From an uncultured Opitutia bacterium (lineage in GTDB: Bacteria > Verrucomicrobiota > Verrucomicrobiia > Opitutales > UBA953): 15,172 nucleotides of DNA. Where the stretch lies: positions 1-15,172 of the forward strand of contig CAIRLQ010000120.1 in the NCBI GenBank assembly GCA_903879465.1, in the 5' to 3' direction. The translations under genes and the position numbers were made by a program. The notes below the pieces were generated by a model that ran no database searches, had not been told where the DNA came from, and saw nothing but the letters and a program-made list of their open reading frames with translations. The first letter of the stretch is position 1, and every line of letters starts with the position of its first letter. This document shows positions 13,630 through 15,172 of this stretch, piece after piece.

Positions 13630-15172
13630 GCGAACCCGACCCAGGCCGCTTGGTCGCGCTGGTCGGTAATCCCAATACCGGCAAGTCGACCCTCTTCAAC
13701 GCTCTCACGGGATTGCGTCAGCGGGTCGGCAATTACCCGGGCGTCACGGTCGCGCGCAAGTCCGGCACCTGCGACTTGGGCGACGGCCAGAAGGTCGAGC
13801 TCGTCGACCTCCCCGGACTCTACTCGCTCGCGGCCGCTTCGCCCGACGAACAGGTCGTCATCGACGCGCTATCGGGTAACATTGCCGGCGATCGCCGTCC
13901 GGACGCCGTCGTGCTGGTCGTCGATTCCACGAACCTGCTCCGCAATCTCTTCCTCGCTTCGCAGGTTGCCGAGCTCGGTCGTCCGGTGGTCATCGTGCTC
14001 AACCAGGCCGACGTCGCCAAGGAGCAAGGCCTTCGCATCGATACCGAGTTGCTTTCCCGTCGCCTCGGCGGCGTGCCTGTCGTGATGTCGTCTGCTTGGA
14101 AAGGCGAAGGCATCCTCGACGTGCGTCGGGCAATCGCGAGCGCGGTGGCCAAGCAGACGCCGATGAAGCGCGTCGCCTGGCCGATCAACATCGGCGTGGC
14201 GCTCGTCGACGTCGCCTCGTCGGCCGCTGCCGACACGGGCAAGCAGGTCTCCGAAGCCGACGCGCAGCGCCTGCTCTTCGACACGAATCCATCCACTGCC
14301 GACCGTCTGGGCTGGACCCTCGCCCAGCGGGACAAGACCTTGCGCTCCGCCCGTGATCGCGTCCGCAATTCCGGCTACAACCCGATGGCCGCCGAACCGC
14401 TCGTGCATTACGCCCACCTGCGCATCCTCCTCGAAGGTGTGGTGACCGAGGGTGCGGGTAAGGCCGGACGCAGTGCCGCCGTCGACCGTCTGCTGCTCCA
14501 TCGCATCCTCGGCCCCGTTCTGTTCCTGGGCATCATGCTCGGTTTCTTCGGCTCCGTCTTCTGGCTGGCGAAGTTTCCCATGGCGTGGATTCAGTCCGGG
14601 GTCGATTGGACGAAGGCCGTCGTCGCGCCGCCCTTGGATGCCTATCCGATGCTCCAAAGCCTGCTGGCGGACGGCATTATCGGCGGCGTCGGGGCCTTCC
14701 TGGTTTTCCTGCCGCAGATCCTGATCCTCTTCCTTTTCATCGGTATCCTCGAAGACAGCGGCTACATGGCGCGCGCTGCGTTCATTATGGACCGCCTGTT
14801 CAGTTGGTGTGGCCTCAATGGTAAGAGCTTCGTTCCATTACTCTCCGGTTTTGCCTGCGCGATCCCTAGTCTTCTTTCCACGCGAACCATTGAAGACCCC
14901 AAGGCCCGCCTCGCGACGGCTTTCGTGGTACCGTTCATGAGCTGCTCGGCGCGCTTCCCGATTTACGCGTTGATGTGCGCGGCCTTCATCGGCCCGCTTT
15001 ATGGCCCGGGATGGGAATCCGTTGTGATGGTCGGCATGCACTGCGTCGGCCTACTCTTCGCCGTCCCGACCGCGTTCGTGCTCACCCGCCTCGTGCTCAA
15101 GGTGAAGCCGCAGCCGTTCGTCCTCGAGCTCCCTCGCTACCAGATGCCTAAGCCGCGTGACGTCCTCTGGCG
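13626..15172 (+). CDS. feoB: Ferrous iron transport protein B (FeoB), C-terminally truncated by window edge
   Basis: FeoB is the inner-membrane Fe(II) transporter with an N-terminal GTPase. From GTG 13626 the frame is open to the window end, 515 full codons. The G domain shows G1 GNPNTGKST (14-22), the G2 threonine in YPGVTV, G3 DLPG (61-64), G4 NQAD (126-129, where most FeoB have NMxD; the key Asn and Asp remain) and a G5-like SSAWKGEG (155-162). The membrane domain begins after about residue 285 and holds the two gate blocks: FLPQILILFLFIGILEDSGY..., and LLSGFACAIP with the conserved Cys411, then VVPFMSCSARFPIY. The downstream membrane helices lie beyond the window. A GTGA overlap couples it to feoA. 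Confidence 0.97.
   Translation, partial: MSEPDPGRLVALVGNPNTGKSTLFNALTGLRQRVGNYPGVTVARKSGTCDLGDGQKVELVDLPGLYSLAAASPDEQVVIDALSGNIAGDRRPDAVVLVVDSTNLLRNLFLASQVAELGRPVVIVLNQADVAKEQGLRIDTELLSRRLGGVPVVMSSAWKGEGILDVRRAIASAVAKQTPMKRVAWPINIGVALVDVASSAAADTGKQVSEADAQRLLFDTNPSTADRLGWTLAQRDKTLRSARDRVRNSGYNPMAAEPLVHYAHLRILLEGVVTEGAGKAGRSAAVDRLLLHRILGPVLFLGIMLGFFGSVFWLAKFPMAWIQSGVDWTKAVVAPPLDAYPMLQSLLADGIIGGVGAFLVFLPQILILFLFIGILEDSGYMARAAFIMDRLFSWCGLNGKSFVPLLSGFACAIPSLLSTRTIEDPKARLATAFVVPFMSCSARFPIYALMCAAFIGPLYGPGWESVVMVGMHCVGLLFAVPTAFVLTRLVLKVKPQPFVLELPRYQMPKPRDVLW

Noticed and set aside
13869..14657. Antisense open frames opposite feoB
   Set aside because: Compositional shadows of the GC-rich feoB gene.
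1..15172. tRNA, rRNA, CRISPR array, insertion sequence or phage genes
   Set aside because: No cloverleaf-like sequence, repeated spacer structure, transposase or integrase motif was found on either strand by eye.

Overview
This 15.2 kb window is dense, GC-rich (roughly 60% by eye) chromosomal DNA from a Gram-negative bacterium. It holds thirteen protein-coding genes plus the first 52 codons of a fourteenth, with no gap above 150 bp. KDO-8-phosphate synthase implies lipopolysaccharide, menC/menE imply menaquinone, and there are genes for queuosine, CoA and guanine nucleotide synthesis. The gene set and the style of several proteins (stand-alone CoaC, PolX with a PHP domain, compact MenE, POT-family peptide transporter) fit Verrucomicrobiota, perhaps Opitutae. 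That placement is inference; no rRNA or taxonomic marker is present.

Layout. (1) 1-156, minus: start of gnd (6-phosphogluconate dehydrogenase), cut by the window edge. (2) 262-5381, plus: a close-packed run of a secreted LolA-like protein, coaC, queG, a small membrane protein, gmk and polX, with several 4-nt stop/start overlaps. (3) 5431-6225, plus: kdsA, ending tail-to-tail on menE. (4) 6222-8374, minus: menC-menE. (5) 8468-11726, plus: guaB, an Ala/Pro-rich membrane-anchored protein of unknown function, and xth/exoA. (6) 11723-13243, minus: a POT peptide transporter, tail-to-tail with xth. (7) 13369 to the end, plus: feoA-feoB, with feoB cut by the window edge.

How the genes relate. Most are housekeeping genes without one shared pathway: guanine nucleotides (guaB, gmk), DNA repair (polX, xth), cofactors (coaC, menC, menE), tRNA modification (queG), LPS (kdsA), iron uptake (feoAB) and peptide uptake. 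The clearest regulatory signal is a near-perfect Fur-box-like palindrome between a candidate feoA promoter and the feoA start codon.

I found no CRISPR array, mobile element, tRNA, rRNA, riboswitch or convincing intrinsic terminator, and no evident new multigene system. The points most worth checking are: the unknown protein at 10051-10962 with a duplicated short motif; the Fur-like operator and a second dyad upstream of feoA; two convergent gene pairs that overlap by the same TTAA; and an IMP dehydrogenase lacking a normally invariant aspartate.
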